Shown here piece by piece: positions 53,252 to 61,009 of a stretch of DNA of 64,000 bases. The stretch comes from Flavobacterium sp. Root901 (GTDB taxonomy: Bacteria > Bacteroidota > Bacteroidia > Flavobacteriales > Flavobacteriaceae). The position numbers and the translations under genes are program-made. Location: assembly GCF_001429765.1 (NCBI RefSeq), contig NZ_LMJB01000009.1, positions 382,302 through 446,301 on the forward strand, in the 5' to 3' direction. Numbering within the stretch: the first letter of the stretch is position 1; the number at the start of each line of letters is the position of its first letter. Under the pieces are notes generated by a model. It had not been told where the DNA came from, did no database searches, and saw nothing but the letters and a program-made list of their open reading frames with translations.

Positions 53252-53647
53252 CTATTTAGGACTGGTCGCAATTACAAATTTTAAATTGTTCTTTACTCCT
53301 ATCTGCAATACATCAACTAAATCCTGAACCTGCAAATTAAACGGAATTCGAACTACAACAGTCTGACTTTTATCGGCACCAATTTTATTCATTAGAGTAG
53401 TTTCTAATTCTTCAAAAGGAACAGGCTGTTTGTCGATATAAAACTGCTTATCTTCTGTAACTGACAAACTTATCAGCTGCTTATTTGTTTTTTCATTTGA
53501 TTTTGCTTTTGGAAGCGTCATCTTAATAACATTTGGGTTTGCAAGTGTTGAGATAATAAGAAAAAACAACAACAGGAAAAACATAATGTCACTCAAAGAT
53601 GAAGTCGCAACTTCGGCGTGAAATCTTCTTTTTCTCTTAATTGACAT
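53252..53647 (-). CDS. exbD: ExbD/TolR-family biopolymer transport protein
   Basis: 131 aa. Short cytoplasmic N terminus (MSIKRKRRFHAEVATSS), single membrane segment with the functional Asp near LSDIMFFLLLFFLIIST, and a periplasmic domain of about 95 aa. Partner of ExbB in the proton-driven motor that energises TonB. 3 bases after exbB. Confidence 0.92.
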   Translation of the reverse strand: MSIKRKRRFHAEVATSSLSDIMFFLLLFFLIISTLANPNVIKMTLPKAKSNEKTNKQLISLSVTEDKQFYIDKQPVPFEELETTLMNKIGADKSQTVVVRIPFNLQVQDLVDVLQIGVKNNLKFVIATSPK

Positions 53648-53650
53648 ACT

Positions 53651-54346
53651 TTATGATCTTTGAATTATGTTTACAAATTCTAATATCTGTTTCTGAATTT
53701 TTAAAGCAAAATCATCAATTTTTCCGTTTAATAAGTGGTAAGCACTATATGCAATAATTCCCACGATAAGTCCGGAACCGGAACTGATCATTTTCTCATA
53801 TAAACCTCCCGAAATATTTCCGATGCTGATATTTTCTGTAACCGAAATACTATAGAAAATTTTAATAACTCCGGAAATAGTCCCAATAAAACCTAGAGTT
53901 GGCGCAATACCGGCGATAAGTCCTAAATGGCCTAAACGTCTTTCCATTTCACCAATTTCAATATCGGCAGCGCGGTCCATGTTAGATTCTATTTCAGCAA
54001 TTGGTCTTCCAATTACTAAAACGCCTTCTTTTAAAATATTTCCAACTGCTGTATCGTTTCTTTCTACAATAGTTCTCGCCAGTTCAATATTTCCTGCATG
54101 CAATTTATCACCAACATCCTGCATTAATCGGGCGTCAATTCTTGAAGCTTTCTGAATATACAGGTAACGTTCGAAAATTACGTAGATCGTGTAAAACAAT
54201 AAAAGTGCAATTGGTATTAAGAAGAAACCACCTTTTAAGATAAATCCTAAAACAGAAATTTCAGTTTCAGGGTGAGCAATTTTTTCGATCACTACGTTTG
54301 AGGCGTTTGCGAGAGTATCAGCTTGTAGTTGAATGTAGCTAAACAT
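53651..54346 (-). CDS. exbB: ExbB/TolQ/MotA-family proton channel protein
   Basis: 231 aa with three membrane segments (about 33-53, 135-160, 185-207) and the conserved channel block GLIAGIAPTLGFIGTISGVIKIFYSI. The middle cytoplasmic domain includes MDRAADIEIGEMERRLG. Forms the motor with ExbD. The first gene of the exbBD unit, divergent from folC. Confidence 0.93.
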   Translation of the reverse strand: MFSYIQLQADTLANASNVVIEKIAHPETEISVLGFILKGGFFLIPIALLLFYTIYVIFERYLYIQKASRIDARLMQDVGDKLHAGNIELARTIVERNDTAVGNILKEGVLVIGRPIAEIESNMDRAADIEIGEMERRLGHLGLIAGIAPTLGFIGTISGVIKIFYSISVTENISIGNISGGLYEKMISSGSGLIVGIIAYSAYHLLNGKIDDFALKIQKQILEFVNIIQRS

Positions 54347-54477
54347 ATTTTAATTCTGGTTTTTAATAATTAATTCTAAAAAATATTTCAATTTTGCAAT
54401 AAAGATAATTTTCATTGTAATATTAAACTAAAAAAACTGGAAATTATTTCAATCAACAACTATTTTATCCAAATAAA

Positions 54478-55704
54478 ATGAACTATCAGGAAACAACAAA
54501 CTGGATGTTTAATCAATTACCAATGTATCAGCTTCAGGGTGCTTCGGCATACAAAGAAGATCTGACTAACATCAAGTTACTGGCAGAACATCTTGGCAAT
54601 CCCGAACAGAAATTAAAAACCATTCACGTTGCGGGAACAAACGGAAAAGGATCGACATCGCATATGCTTTCTTCGGTCCTGCAGGAAGCGGGCTATAAAG
54701 TAGGATTATACACATCGCCGCATTTAAAAGATTTCAGGGAAAGAATTAAAATAAATGGTCAGGAAATTTCAGAAGAATTTGTGATTGAATTCATATCAAA
54801 ACATAAATCTTTTTTTGAAGCCAATGATATGAGTTTCTTCGAAATGTCGGTGGGTTTGGCTTTTGATTATTTTGTTTCTGAAAAAGTAGATATCGCAGTC
54901 ATAGAAGTTGGTTTGGGAGGAAGACTGGATGCTACAAATATTATTACGCCTTTGGTTTCTGTAATTACAAATATTGGTTTAGACCACACACAATTTTTAG
55001 GAAATACGCTCGAAGCCATTGCAGGTGAAAAAGCAGGAATTATAAAGCCAAATGTTCCGGTTGTTATTGGCGAATATACAGATGAAACAAAGCCTGTTTT
55101 TTTGGCTAAAGCCGAAGAAAATAACGCTCCGATTTCTTTTGCTTCAGACTTAATCGACCAAATTTATTTATCTGATTTGATTGGAGATTACCAATTTCAC
55201 AATAAAAAAACGGTTCAGCAGACGATTTCAATTTTAAATAATCAAACTAATTTTAAAGTTTCGACTGAACAATTAAAAGAAGGTTTACTAAATGTTGTAA
55301 AAAATACGGGTTTACAAGGCAGATGGCAGCAATTGGGAGCAAACCCTAAAATTATTTGCGACACGGCGCATAACAAACACGGATTAGCAGTTGTGATGAA
55401 TCAGCTTCAAAATGAAAAATATGAGAAACTGCATATTGTTTTGGGCGTTGTTAATGATAAGGATTTAGACTCTATTTTACCGCTTTTCCCGAAAGAGGCT
55501 CAATATTATTTCTGCAGTCCAGATTCGGCGAGAGGTTTACCGGCAGAAACATTGAAAAATGCTGCTGCGAAATTTAATTTAGCTGGAGAAAAATTCGATT
55601 CTGTTGAAAGCGCTTTTGCGGAAGCCAGACAAAACGCATCAAAAAATGATTTCATTTATGCTGGCGGAAGTACTTTTGTTGTTGCCGAATTGCCTTTGGA
55701 TTAA
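54478..55704 (+). CDS. folC: Bifunctional folylpolyglutamate synthase/dihydrofolate synthase
   Basis: 408 aa. Mur-ligase-like ATP loop GTNGKGST at about 59-66, FEMSVGLAFDYF, EVGLGGRLDATN, NIGLDHTQFLG and the C-terminal domain with ICDTAHNKHG. Adds glutamate to dihydropteroate and folates. Monocistronic, in front of tRNA-Val. Confidence 0.95.
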   Translation: MNYQETTNWMFNQLPMYQLQGASAYKEDLTNIKLLAEHLGNPEQKLKTIHVAGTNGKGSTSHMLSSVLQEAGYKVGLYTSPHLKDFRERIKINGQEISEEFVIEFISKHKSFFEANDMSFFEMSVGLAFDYFVSEKVDIAVIEVGLGGRLDATNIITPLVSVITNIGLDHTQFLGNTLEAIAGEKAGIIKPNVPVVIGEYTDETKPVFLAKAEENNAPISFASDLIDQIYLSDLIGDYQFHNKKTVQQTISILNNQTNFKVSTEQLKEGLLNVVKNTGLQGRWQQLGANPKIICDTAHNKHGLAVVMNQLQNEKYEKLHIVLGVVNDKDLDSILPLFPKEAQYYFCSPDSARGLPAETLKNAAAKFNLAGEKFDSVESAFAEARQNASKNDFIYAGGSTFVVAELPLD

Positions 55705-55814
55705 ATGTAGTTATGATCTACAAAAAAAGTTTTAAAAAACCGATTTAATAACAAATTCATAAACAGCGAGATATAATTTATTTTTAAAAAAGTTTTATTT
55801 TTTATTCAATTTTC

Positions 55815-55845
55815 TTTGCAGAACTCAAAAACTAGCGTATATTTG
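55815..55845 (+). promoter_or_regulatory. tRNA-Val promoter TTTG-N19-TATATTTG
   Basis: -33 TTTG at 55815-55818 and -7 TATATTTG at 55838-55845, spacing 19. This is a textbook Bacteroidota housekeeping promoter, 37 bases before the mature tRNA 5' end. Confidence 0.82.
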
Positions 55846-55882
55846 CACTCGCAATCACAAACGATAGCAGCCTAGTAAAATA

Positions 55883-55960
55883 GGGCGATTAGCTCAGCTG
55901 GTTCAGAGCACCTCGTTTACACCGAGGGGGTCGGGGGTTCGAACCCCTCATCGCCCACCA
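55883..55960 (+). tRNA. tRNA-Val (anticodon UAC)
   Basis: Cloverleaf folds completely: acceptor GGGCGAT/ATCGCCC, D arm GCTC/GAGC, anticodon stem CCTCG/CGAGG with loop TTTACAC (anticodon TAC), T arm GGGGG/CCCTC with TTCGAAC loop. The CCA end is encoded (55958-55960). The 3' end is the left boundary of the direct repeat that flanks the following islet. Confidence 0.97.
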
Positions 55961-56025
55961 AGAAACTCCTTAAGAAATTAAGGAGTTTTTTTTATGCCTA
56001 TTTTTTTCTAATCGTAAAGTATTAC
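55953..56025 (+). repeat. Left direct repeat of the tRNA-Val islet
   Basis: 73 nt covering the tRNA 3' end GCCCACCA, the terminator and about 32 following bases. 40 nt are identical to 58205-58244 and the rest differ at four positions and one T-run length. An attachment-site-like or duplication boundary. Confidence 0.8.
55963..55993 (+). terminator. Terminator of tRNA-Val
   Basis: Perfect 11-bp stem AAACTCCTTAA/TTAAGGAGTTT with a GAAA loop and eight T. Confidence 0.92.
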
Positions 56026-56280
56026 CCTTTAGACGAAGGTGAAATAGCAAACTTTACAGAATATGTCTGTATAAATTTTTAAGCTTCAAATACAAACCAA
56101 AAAAGATATTTTGGATAAACTGCCAAAGAAAAAAGCAAATACGAAAAGTTTGTAAAAGCCATCGAACTTTTACAAAATCAAACTTCAAAAATTTTATGGT
56201 CTTACACCAAATTAATACTTGAAATTCCAACAAGAAATTTGCAGAGGAAAATAAGCCATTTCGTTTTCTTACAATTTTAA
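56020..56280 (+). pseudogene. Decayed coding DNA, possibly a Crp/Fnr-type remnant
   Basis: No intact ORF. One frame near 56019-56077 reads YYPLDEGEIANFTEYV, similar to the N terminus of flavobacterial Crp/Fnr regulators, then stops. A second frame (about 56121-56280) reads TAKEKSKYEKFVKAIELLQNQTSKILW and stops. The fragments look like gene remnants with frame breaks. The Crp/Fnr reading is weak. Confidence 0.35.
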
Positions 56281-56332
56281 CCAAAACTGCTGTTCTACAT
56301 TTGCTTCATTAATTTATTAAAATGATAAAAAA

Positions 56333-56570
56333 ATGAAACATCTGATTATTTATGCTCATCCAAATGCAGCAAGTTTAAACCACCATTTTAAACAAACAGC
56401 AGAACAAACTTTGACACAAAAAAACCACGAAGTAGTGGTAAGAGATTTGTACCCACTCCATTTCAATCCCGTTCTTTAATTAGAAGATATGCTGGACAAC
56501 GCATTGGCCAAGGTGCCGATGAGAAAATATTGAAAGTTGGACTTCTCAAGTTATAAACTCATACTAAAAA
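56333..56570 (+). pseudogene. NAD(P)H-dependent oxidoreductase (flavodoxin-like fold), broken
   Basis: From ATG 56333, 48 codons read MKHLIIYAHPNAASLNHHF, then VVVRDLYPLHFNPVL and hit TAA at 56477. Continuing across frames gives LEDM, GQRIGQGADEKIL and ESWTSQVINSY, the order seen in KefF/NQO1-like oxidoreductases (FNPVLSLEDM..GQRIGQ). At least one stop and two frame changes, then truncation by the SRPBCC gene. Confidence 0.75.
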
Positions 56571-56578
56571 CAGAAAAA

Positions 56579-57115
56579 ATGAAAAAGATTTTAAAAGGCA
56601 CTTTAATTATATTACTATCATTAGCAATCCTAATTGGATGTTTAGAACTATTCAGCTCTTACAAGGTATCCAATAGTATCAATGAAAATGCCCCGGTAAA
56701 AACAGCGCTAAAAATAAAAATTAAAACATCACCCGAAAAAATTTGGAAAATAATGAGTGATGTAAATCATTGGGAAAGCTGGCATTCGGATGTACAAGAG
56801 CCAGTTCTTGTAGGTACTTTTAAAGAAGGCAATAGCTTTGATTGGAAATCTGGCGGATTAACAATTCATTCCACTATTCATACCGCAATACCTTATAGTA
56901 AAATAGGTTGGTCGGGTCCGGCATTTGGTTCATTTGCCATTCATAACTGGACTTTTACACAAATGAATGGCTATACCGAAGTAAGAGTAAATGAAAGTAT
57001 GGAGGGCTGGCTGGTTACATTAATGCAACAAAAATTTCAGAAAGGACTTGAACAATCATTGCGAATTTGGTTAAATAATTTAAAGTTTGAAGCGGAAAAA
57101 AATAGTATAAACTAA
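56579..57115 (+). CDS. SRPBCC-family protein with N-terminal membrane anchor
   Basis: 178 aa from ATG 56579 (MKKILKGTLIILLSLAILIGC); a longer frame uses TTG 56537 inside the broken oxidoreductase gene and is rejected. The N-terminal hydrophobic segment (about 5-25) is an anchor or lipoprotein signal (ILIGC). The START-like fold follows: TALKIKIKTSPEKIWKIMSDVNHWESWH, then SFDWKSGGLTIHSTIHTA and NGYTEVRVNESMEGWL. Ligand unknown. Gene of the tRNA islet. Confidence 0.83.
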   Translation: MKKILKGTLIILLSLAILIGCLELFSSYKVSNSINENAPVKTALKIKIKTSPEKIWKIMSDVNHWESWHSDVQEPVLVGTFKEGNSFDWKSGGLTIHSTIHTAIPYSKIGWSGPAFGSFAIHNWTFTQMNGYTEVRVNESMEGWLVTLMQQKFQKGLEQSLRIWLNNLKFEAEKNSIN

Positions 57116-57162
57116 AATTTTTAAATACAAATTAATGATGATTCAACTTTAATATTTATAAA

Positions 57163-57756
57163 ATGATAGATAACCATACTCTTTTAGAAAATTATTTAAA
57201 ACAATCCAAGTATATCAAAGCGGGGAATGGTATTGTCATCATACCTGATATAAGCGGGTTTACAGAATTTGTATCTACTATTTGCCTGGAAGCAGGAAGA
57301 TACATTACCTATGAGCTGCTTTCCACGCTTATCGAGTGTAATACTTTAGATATGCAAATATCCGAAATTGAAGGCGATGCAGTTCTATTTTACAAATTTG
57401 GTGATCCACCATCACTAAGTAAAATCCTCAATCAATATGAAATAATGCTTAAAGCTTTTACAAAAAAACTGCATCAGATAGAGGAAATAGTAGGTCATAA
57501 ACTGGGTTTGTCCTTAAAACTAATAGCCCATTATGGAGATTTCTCTGAATATAATATTGGAGGTTTTAAAAAATTATACGGACAAACAATTGTACAGTCA
57601 CATAAATTATTGAAAAATTCAATTAAAAGTAACACATATGTTTTATTAACCAATGAAATGAGAAGTGCTGCCAACTATAATGAAACAATAGACAACAAAC
57701 ATAAGTATCCTATGAGTTACGTAAACCAAGTCTATTCTTATTACGATTATCAATAA
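57163..57756 (+). CDS. DUF2652 protein, degenerate class III nucleotidyl-cyclase fold
   Basis: 197 aa. Asp29 in the DISGFTEF motif and Asp72 in EIEGDAVLF correspond to the two metal-binding aspartates of class III adenylate/guanylate cyclases. The later block YGQTIVQSHKLLKN aligns with GxxVNxAxRL, but the transition-state Asn and Arg seem replaced by Gln and Lys. Cyclase activity is therefore doubtful; ligand or nucleotide binding is possible. No fused sensor domain. Middle gene of the islet, 47 bases after SRPBCC. Confidence 0.75.
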   Translation: MIDNHTLLENYLKQSKYIKAGNGIVIIPDISGFTEFVSTICLEAGRYITYELLSTLIECNTLDMQISEIEGDAVLFYKFGDPPSLSKILNQYEIMLKAFTKKLHQIEEIVGHKLGLSLKLIAHYGDFSEYNIGGFKKLYGQTIVQSHKLLKNSIKSNTYVLLTNEMRSAANYNETIDNKHKYPMSYVNQVYSYYDYQ

Positions 57757-57798
57757 ATTAATAAGAATTCAATTTAATAACATTTAAAAACAAACAAA

Positions 57799-57948
57799 AT
57801 GGAACAGTCAATAAAAAAACAATTCGACAAATCAGTTTACAATCCTCATGTTTTCAAAACATACAAAATCATCAAAAAAGTAACTAAGTACGCTTTATAT
57901 ATTTACATATTATATTTTGCTTTTGAAGGTTTTATGAATTGGAAATAG
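57799..57948 (+). CDS. Small membrane protein, 49 aa
   Basis: ATG 57799 to TAG 57948. Basic N terminus (SIKKQFDKSVYNPHVFKTYK) followed by one hydrophobic segment ALYIYILYFAFEGFM at about 31-45. No family recognised. Starts 42 bases after DUF2652 and ends before the 58.1-kb terminator, so it is likely the last gene of the islet transcript. Confidence 0.55.
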   Translation: MEQSIKKQFDKSVYNPHVFKTYKIIKKVTKYALYIYILYFAFEGFMNWK

Positions 57949-58100
57949 AAAGCTAAATGTTTAAAGGAAAAATCTTGTATCTTTAATTTGTAACCACGCA
58001 TCAATCACAAACAATTAAAATATACTATTTTTATCAGATAGTTTCTTCAAATAATGTAGAAAATGTTTCGTAAACAAGTTCGTAAGAACCACACAAGAAC
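57949..58100. other. Intergenic stretch inside the islet
   Basis: AT-rich, no ORF, RNA gene or repeat that I can support; ends at the terminator at 58101. Confidence 0.5.
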
Positions 58101-58138
58101 AAACAACGCCATTGAAAGATAATGGCGTTGTTTTTTTA
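58101..58138 (+). terminator. Terminator closing the islet transcript
   Basis: Perfect 13-bp stem AAACAACGCCATT/AATGGCGTTGTTT with a 7-nt loop and T run. Confidence 0.9.
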
Positions 58139-58204
58139 TAATTTATTTTAGATTTTCAAAAAAGGTCAATACAGGTATGAGGTGTTCGGTTGTAACCTCT
58201 GACA

Positions 58205-58276
58205 GCCCACCAAGAAACTCCTTAAGAAATTAAGGAGTTTTTTTATGCCTGCTTTTTTATAATCGCAAAGTATTAC
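58205..58276 (+). repeat. Right direct repeat of the tRNA-Val islet
   Basis: Repeats GCCCACCA, the complete tRNA terminator and the following 32 bases of 55953-56025 (four substitutions, one T fewer). The 30 bases before it (from about 58175) hold a degenerate T-arm-like hairpin GAGGT/ACCTC containing TTCG, as if left from a tRNA 3' half. Confidence 0.8.
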
Positions 58277-58291
58277 AATTGTTTCGAATTC

Positions 58292-59029
58292 TTACCAGGG
58301 ACTAATTCCTGTTTCGTCTTCAATATCATTACTAAAGAATTGTCCCGTTGGTCCGTTTTCATCGGTTACGGTATGTTTGATGATAAAAGACGCGGCGCTC
58401 TCAACACTTCCCGGGCCATTATGATGATTAAAATCTGTTGCGGTATAACCCGGATCGATTGCATTTACTTTAAATGGCAGATCTTTTAGTTCAAAAGCCA
58501 GTGCAACGGTATAAGCGTTTAAAGCTGTTTTAGAAGTTCCGTAAGCCGTTGATTTAAAATTGTAATACTTCCAGCTTGGATCGCTATGCAAAGTCAAAGA
58601 ACCAAGTCCTGATGTAATATTACTAATTCTTGGATTTTCTGATTTATTTAGTAATTCCAAAAAAGCCTGAGTAACACTTATAACGCCAAAAAAGTTGGTA
58701 TCAAATACAGTTTGAATGTCTTTTATTTTTGTATCCGAAGCGTTTTGAGGAAACTCTCCGCTTATTCCGGCATTATTAATTAAAATGTCTAATTTTCCCT
58801 GCTCGCTTTCTACAATATTTTTTGCCTCTAAAATGGAATCCGCATTGGTTACATCAATTTGAATGGCTTTGATATTTTGAAATCCGTCTTTGTTTAATTG
58901 TTTTACGACTTCACTTCCTTTTTCAAGATCACGGGTTCCTAAATAAACAAAAAATCCTTGTTTTGAAAGCTGCTTTGTCAACTCTAATCCTATACTCCTG
59001 TTTGCTCCTGTTATTAATACTGAATTCAT
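58292..59029 (-). CDS. Short-chain dehydrogenase/reductase
   Basis: 245 aa. Cofactor motif TGANRSIG (Ser in place of the usual Gly at the sixth position), INNAGISG, catalytic Ser in NITSGLGSL and YGTSK. NADPH type by the Arg in the motif. Stops 15 bases from the right islet repeat. Lies 77 bases downstream of a Crp/Fnr gene; both have the same 14-nt motif upstream. Confidence 0.9.
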   Translation of the reverse strand: MNSVLITGANRSIGLELTKQLSKQGFFVYLGTRDLEKGSEVVKQLNKDGFQNIKAIQIDVTNADSILEAKNIVESEQGKLDILINNAGISGEFPQNASDTKIKDIQTVFDTNFFGVISVTQAFLELLNKSENPRISNITSGLGSLTLHSDPSWKYYNFKSTAYGTSKTALNAYTVALAFELKDLPFKVNAIDPGYTATDFNHHNGPGSVESAASFIIKHTVTDENGPTGQFFSNDIEDETGISPW

Positions 59030-59088
59030 TTTTTTCTGTTTTAAATTAATAAGGCAAAGTTGGTTAGTTTAAAATTGAAATCTTTTGT

Positions 59089-59102
59089 CATTTGGCAAAA
59101 AA
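59089..59102 (-). promoter_or_regulatory. 14-nt motif with TTTGCCAAA core, upstream of the SDR gene
   Basis: Minus strand TTTTTTGCCAAATG, identical to 59715-59728 upstream of the Crp/Fnr gene; 60 bases before the SDR start. The core TTTG-C-CAAA is palindromic. Confidence 0.55.
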
Positions 59103-59106
59103 CGAT

Positions 59107-59676
59107 TTAACTGATGTTTTTTCTAATTCTGCTTAATGACGATTGTGTAATTCCCAAATAAGATGCTACATACGATAACGGTATCCGATTAATAACATTG
59201 GGATAAATTTTCAAAAACATCAAATAACGTGTCGTTGCATCTTCTGAAACCAAAGGACTTCTTCGTTCAACTTTCTGCCTTAATGCTTTAGAAATAATTC
59301 TATGCACAATAGCATCCCAGCCAATAATGGTTTCCAAAAGTTCTTTCCAGTCTTTTTTAGAAAAAACGAGCAGTTTACAATTCGTTATTGCCTGAACGTA
59401 TGCATTGGAACAAATATCATTGTCAAAACTTTCCATATCGACAACTAGATTGTTTTCGTCGATAAAATATTTAGTAATTTCTTCGCCTCTATTGTTATAA
59501 TAACATACACGGATAATTCCGTCTAAAACAAAACCTACCTGCTGCGCAATTTTTCCGGCTTCAGAAAAATATTCATCTTTTGAAAGTTCCAGTTCTGTGG
59601 CTTTACTTGCAATTAAATCCAATTGCTGCTGATTTAAACTGCCAAATTGCAATATGTATTCTATAAATTCTTTCAT
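59107..59676 (-). CDS. Crp/Fnr-family transcriptional regulator (short type)
   Basis: 189 aa. A cNMP-binding-like barrel occupies about 25-115 (EYFSEAGKIAQQVGFVLDGIIRV, EEITKYFIDENNLVVDM). A compact winged helix ends the protein (IPLSYVASYLGITQSSLSRIRKNI). It is the common flavobacterial type next to a reductase gene. The shared 14-nt motif suggests control of itself and the downstream SDR. Ligand unknown. Confidence 0.9.
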   Translation of the reverse strand: MKEFIEYILQFGSLNQQQLDLIASKATELELSKDEYFSEAGKIAQQVGFVLDGIIRVCYYNNRGEEITKYFIDENNLVVDMESFDNDICSNAYVQAITNCKLLVFSKKDWKELLETIIGWDAIVHRIISKALRQKVERRSPLVSEDATTRYLMFLKIYPNVINRIPLSYVASYLGITQSSLSRIRKNIS

Positions 59677-59714
59677 AGATGCAAGTTAATTAAAGTTATT
59701 GGAGAGAAATTTAC

Positions 59715-59728
59715 CATTTGGCAAAAAA
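59715..59728 (-). promoter_or_regulatory. 14-nt motif with TTTGCCAAA core, upstream of the Crp/Fnr gene
   Basis: Second copy of TTTTTTGCCAAATG, 39 bases upstream of the start. Its TTTG part could also be a -33 element, 23 bases from a weak -7 TAACTTTA at 59691-59698. Confidence 0.55.
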
Positions 59729-59784
59729 TGAACCAAACACAGATTATTTCGTCTTGCAGATTTCTTACTCAATTATTGCGGAAT

Positions 59785-60699
59785 CTAATTTTTATTAAAT
59801 AGCTCCTGAAAGGCTACCGGACTTATATTTGTCTTTTTCTTGAATAATTTGTTGAAAGACTGCGGATGTTCAAACCCTAATTTGTATGCAATTTCAGCTA
59901 TTGATAAGTTTCCGCCTGCAATATGCTCCTTGGCTTTTTCTATTAATTTATCATGAATAAACTGCTGTGTGTTTTGTCCCGAAAGATTACGGAGCAAATC
60001 ACTCAGATATCTTGCAGACAAACGCAATTCATCTGCTACAAACTGAACTGTAGGCAAACCATTTTCAAGTGCTTTTTCACTGTTAAAATAATCTTCAAGT
60101 ATTATTTCTAATTTCGAAAGCACATCGTTATTAATAGCTTTTCTGGTAATAAACTGTCGATTGTAAAAACGATTACTGTAATTCAGCAAAAGTTCGATCT
60201 GCGAAATAAGCACGTCCTGACTAAAATTATCAATTCGCTCTTTCAGTTCATTTTGAATATTGGCAAAGATTCCTAAAATAGTTTCTTTTTCGTTCTCTGA
60301 TAAATACAAAGCCTCTGAAGCAGTATAAGAAAAAAATCCGTATTTCTTAATATTGGTATTTAAAGTATACGGCCGAATGAAATCGGGATGGATATTTAAT
60401 GACATACCGCTGTAATCTGCTTCCTCGTCCTGCATTTTTAAAATCTGTCCCGGCGCAACAAATGACATTCCTCCTTCTTCAAAATCATAAAAACCGTGTC
60501 CGTAACGAAGTTTTCCTGAAAATTGAGTTTTAAAAGAAATCTTGTAAAAGCCTAATATTATACCGTTTTCAAAATCTTTTGGCTCAAATACAGCTTCTCC
60601 ATAATTCAAAACACTAATAAGCGGATGCATTGGCCTTGGCTGTCCCATCTCTGCATGTAATTGTGAAATAGTATGGAATATTTTAGGTTGATTTTTCAT
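59785..60699 (-). CDS. AraC-family transcriptional regulator
   Basis: 304 aa. Cupin-like sensor domain in the first half (GILGFYKISFKTQFSGKLRYGHGF) and two helix-turn-helix motifs at about 205-300 (VQFVADELRLSARYLSDLLRNLSG and LSIAEIAYKLGFEHPQSFNKLFKKKT). The start ATG overlaps the preceding stop (ATGA), so it is coupled to the ABM-like gene. Probable regulator of its own operon. Confidence 0.92.
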   Translation of the reverse strand: MKNQPKIFHTISQLHAEMGQPRPMHPLISVLNYGEAVFEPKDFENGIILGFYKISFKTQFSGKLRYGHGFYDFEEGGMSFVAPGQILKMQDEEADYSGMSLNIHPDFIRPYTLNTNIKKYGFFSYTASEALYLSENEKETILGIFANIQNELKERIDNFSQDVLISQIELLLNYSNRFYNRQFITRKAINNDVLSKLEIILEDYFNSEKALENGLPTVQFVADELRLSARYLSDLLRNLSGQNTQQFIHDKLIEKAKEHIAGGNLSIAEIAYKLGFEHPQSFNKLFKKKTNISPVAFQELFNKN

Positions 60700-60998
60700 T
60701 TTATAAAGTGTTCAATCGGGGCAATATTCCAGCTTACTGTACTTTGATCAATCATGTCGTGTACAATTGAATCGCTGAGTTCTGTCATTAATTTGTGCAT
60801 CGCATCTGTACCTTCTGTCACACTGTCCCAAACTAAAATATCATAAACAATTCCTTTTTTCAATTCGAAAATTGTTCTGGAATGAAATCCTTTTTGGTTT
60901 TTTAAAAATTCGTCGATTTCCTGGTTTGCTTCAATAAACTGCTGTGTTGTAAAACCGTTTAATTTAAAAGTCGTTAATTCTATAGCTTGATTTTTCAT
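60696..60998 (-). CDS. Small ABM/Dabb-like ferredoxin-fold protein
   Basis: 100 aa. A single alpha+beta unit: AIELTTFKLNGFTTQQFIEANQEIDEFLK, FHSRTIFELKKGIVYDILVWDS, then a helical HKLMTELSD. Such proteins are dimeric ferredoxin-like (antibiotic-biosynthesis-monooxygenase fold), often acting with a reductase or as sensors. 11 bases after the SDR gene, 4-base overlap with AraC. Confidence 0.72.
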   Translation of the reverse strand: MKNQAIELTTFKLNGFTTQQFIEANQEIDEFLKNQKGFHSRTIFELKKGIVYDILVWDSVTEGTDAMHKLMTELSDSIVHDMIDQSTVSWNIAPIEHFIK

Positions 60999-61009
60999 CT
61001 TGTTTTAAA

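Noticed and set aside
56537..56578. TTG start for the SRPBCC gene
   Set aside because: The residues derive from the broken oxidoreductase reading frame; the signal-like sequence begins at ATG 56579.
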